Part shown: in pieces, positions 60,853-64,000 of the stretch
How positions within the stretch are numbered: the first letter of the stretch is position 1
How the letters are laid out: each line of letters begins with the position of its first letter
Origin: Candidatus Sumerlaeaceae bacterium
GTDB taxonomy: Bacteria > Sumerlaeota > Sumerlaeia > Sumerlaeales > Sumerlaeaceae
Assembly: GCA_019695055.1 (NCBI GenBank)
Contig: JAIBAT010000104.1
Coordinates: forward strand, 30,770-94,769
Reading direction: 5' to 3'
Length of the DNA: 64,000 bases
Notes under the pieces: generated by a model
Database searches by the model: none
What the model was told of the DNA's origin: nothing
Seen by the model: only the letters and a program-made list of their open reading frames with translations
Program-made: the position numbers and the translations under genes

Positions 60853-61695
60853 TCAGCCCACCGCCACAATACCCACACCGCCTTCGTGGGCCTTGGAAAC
60901 CACGTAATCCCGGTCAAAAAACAAACTCTCATTGGCACTGATGGCCAAAGCCGTGCACCCCGTCTCGATCATCACATCGATGGTCGTCTTCCCGATGACC
61001 GGGATGTCAAAACGCAAATCCTGCTTCGGCTTGCTCACCTTGATCACCACGCATCCCGGCCCTGCCAGCAAAGCCGCACGCCGAATGCATTCGTCCGTCC
61101 CCTCAAATCCTTCAACCGCCACCACGGATCGCTCTTTCACCACCAACGTCTGCCCGATGTCCTGCCCCGCGACAACTTTCGCGATGGGATAGCCAAATTC
61201 CACGTCGTCACGCTCTCGGTCATCCAGTGGCCGATTCGGGGTCAGCAGCCCCGCTTTAGGCATCAGCGATTTCAGGAACAGCGACGAATCCAAGACGCGC
61301 AGCCCCTCTTCCTCAAGGCTCTGCACCGCCGCTCGCAGCAGGCCATCCGCACGACGGCTCACCGACTTGGCCAGCAGCTTCAGAGCCGTGGCGTCAAAAT
61401 GCCGGTATTGAAAAATGGAGGTGTGCGGCACCCGCCCCGCCATGGTGACGTCGTGGCAGTTGTTCTCCCGCAGAATCTCAAGGCATCGCGCCGCCTGCCC
61501 CAGCTTGACCCAATAAAACCGATTGGAAAGGCCCTCAAGTTCCGGCGACGCAAAATCCTCTATTCCGATGGTGACCACGTTCACGCCTGATTTGCGCGCA
61601 CTTGTGGCGATGAGCTTGGGAAAATCCCCCGCCCCCGCAATGAGCGCAATCTGTCGGATATCGGGCGCAGCCGCCGAAGGTGTGTCAGTATTCAT
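60853..61695 (-). CDS. lpxI: UDP-2,3-diacylglucosamine pyrophosphatase LpxI
   Basis: The 280-residue protein matches LpxI (DUF1009): ALIAGAGDFPKLIATSARKS, the middle AGRVPHTSIFQYRHFDATAL, RADGLLRAAVQSLEEEG, then AKVVAGQDIGQTLVVKERSV and the C-terminal DIPVIGKTTIDVMIETGCTA. LpxI hydrolyses UDP-2,3-diacylglucosamine to lipid X in lipid A synthesis, replacing LpxH in alphaproteobacteria, Chlamydiae and some other phyla. Its presence indicates an outer membrane with lipid A. No other lpx gene is adjacent. The gene starts 74 bp downstream of the BMC shell gene on the same strand. Confidence 0.93.
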   Translation of the reverse strand: MNTDTPSAAAPDIRQIALIAGAGDFPKLIATSARKSGVNVVTIGIEDFASPELEGLSNRFYWVKLGQAARCLEILRENNCHDVTMAGRVPHTSIFQYRHFDATALKLLAKSVSRRADGLLRAAVQSLEEEGLRVLDSSLFLKSLMPKAGLLTPNRPLDDRERDDVEFGYPIAKVVAGQDIGQTLVVKERSVVAVEGFEGTDECIRRAALLAGPGCVVIKVSKPKQDLRFDIPVIGKTTIDVMIETGCTALAISANESLFFDRDYVVSKAHEGGVGIVAVG

Positions 61696-61769
61696 GGGAA
61701 GAATTCCACAATGTCGAACAATGTGGATTCAAGGAATCACTTCTAAAGCGGAAGGAAACCGGCCCGAAC

Positions 61770-62072
61770 CTACTTCTTCTTCTTGCCGCCCTTGGTTTGC
61801 ATCTGCTCCAGCAGTGTGATGCTCGGGTCGGGGCTCGGGATGACATGGGCCGATACCAGTTCGCCAACGCGCCGCGCCGCTGCCGCAGCTGCATCCACCG
61901 CCGCCTTCACCGACGCCACATCCCCGCGGAAAAAGGTGGTCACAAGGCCCGCATCAGCCTTTTGGCGCGCCACAATCCTGACCTCGGCGGCCTTGACGCC
62001 CGCGTCGGAGGCCTCCACTGTTGCGATGAAACCGCGTGTCTCCACCAGGCCAAGAGCTTCGTTGCTCGCCAT
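61770..62072 (-). CDS. Bacterial microcompartment shell protein (BMC-H type) with lysine tail
   Basis: The 100-residue protein has a single BMC domain: EALGLVETRGFIATVEASDA at the N-terminus, then KAAEVRIVARQKADAG, FFRGDVASVKAAVDAAAAAA and VGELVSAHVIPSP, the pattern of hexameric shell proteins such as PduA, EutM and CcmK. These assemble protein shells around enzymes. No signature enzymes, pentamer (BMC-P) or second shell gene are present nearby. The C-terminus ends TKGGKKKK, resembling the tail of IlvC in this window. An AAGGAAG stretch lies upstream. It diverges from ptsI across 145 bp and may be co-transcribed with lpxI. Confidence 0.94.
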   Translation of the reverse strand: MASNEALGLVETRGFIATVEASDAGVKAAEVRIVARQKADAGLVTTFFRGDVASVKAAVDAAAAAARRVGELVSAHVIPSPDPSITLLEQMQTKGGKKKK

Positions 62073-62217
62073 GCTGTCATGCTTCCTTTCGGGAAATGAT
62101 GGTTCGTGCTACTACTGGGTTCACACCAATCGCAAGCAAAACCGTAGGCTGTCCGCCCCGTCCCCGCAGTTCCTTCTTGCCTCGCCCCGTGCGCCCCCGC
62201 TACACAGGGGGCGTCAG

Positions 62218-64000
<1,783 letters not shown>

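Overview
The window is about 64 kb of moderately GC-rich chromosomal DNA, densely coding on both strands, from a free-living Gram-negative-type bacterium. Outer-envelope genes (lpxI, a heptosyltransferase-like GT9 domain, a lipoprotein) sit beside genes that are spread across several phyla: bacillithiol synthesis (bshA), HPr kinase, LL-diaminopimelate aminotransferase and a bacterial microcompartment shell protein. MutY carries Glu where the catalytic Asp is expected. This mix suggests a Planctomycetota-like or neighbouring candidate phylum (Sumerlaeota or Hydrogenedentota type). That placement is inference, because no rRNA gene is present.

Layout. 1-6.9 kb (minus): a probable operon of two glycosyltransferase genes, one a GT2-GT9 fusion, then beta-mannosidase, a low-molecular-weight phosphatase and a fructosamine kinase cut by the left edge. 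6.9-11.5 kb (plus): mutY, hprK, a SpoIID-like gene and an orphan. 11.5-16.8 kb (minus): sucC, a leuB-type dehydrogenase, a repeat-bearing spacer and a six-hairpin-type glycosidase. 16.9-23.1 kb (plus): an L,D-transpeptidase-like protein, bshA, a large membrane protein and an ABC ATPase. 23.2-27.1 kb (minus): a di-haem oxidoreductase and an unusual PilB-like ATPase with TPR, membrane and zinc-ribbon regions, whose 5' end is separated by one in-frame TAA. 27.2-29.6 kb (plus): panC and a polyprenyl sugar-phosphate transferase.

29.6-33.5 kb is the only clearly mobile segment. It holds a RAYT-type Y1 transposase flanked by 13-bp inverted repeats, a small AT-richer gene, an IS110-family transposase, and a dispersed non-coding repeat that also occurs near 14 kb in the opposite orientation.

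33.5-64 kb returns to housekeeping genes. They include an acyl-CoA ligase, a beta-CASP nuclease and a radical SAM protein. An RNA-centred cluster follows (hfq, miaA, pgeF, rlmN, mrp, a glycosyltransferase, miaB), then a YhaM-like exonuclease, ppc, dapL, pilT, envelope and membrane genes, rplI, ilvC, a YlxM-like regulator, tRNA-Cys, lpxI, a solitary BMC-H shell gene and ptsI, which is cut by the right edge.

Themes. Envelope and surface-polysaccharide synthesis recurs. Type IV pilus motors are encoded by pilT and the PilB-like gene. A regulatory PTS is suggested by HprK and enzyme I without any visible sugar permease. RNA modification genes are clustered. The items most worth a second look are the interrupted PilB-like gene, the dispersed repeat, the lone BMC-H gene with a lysine tail, the MutY catalytic substitution and the putative deglycation gene pair at the left edge.
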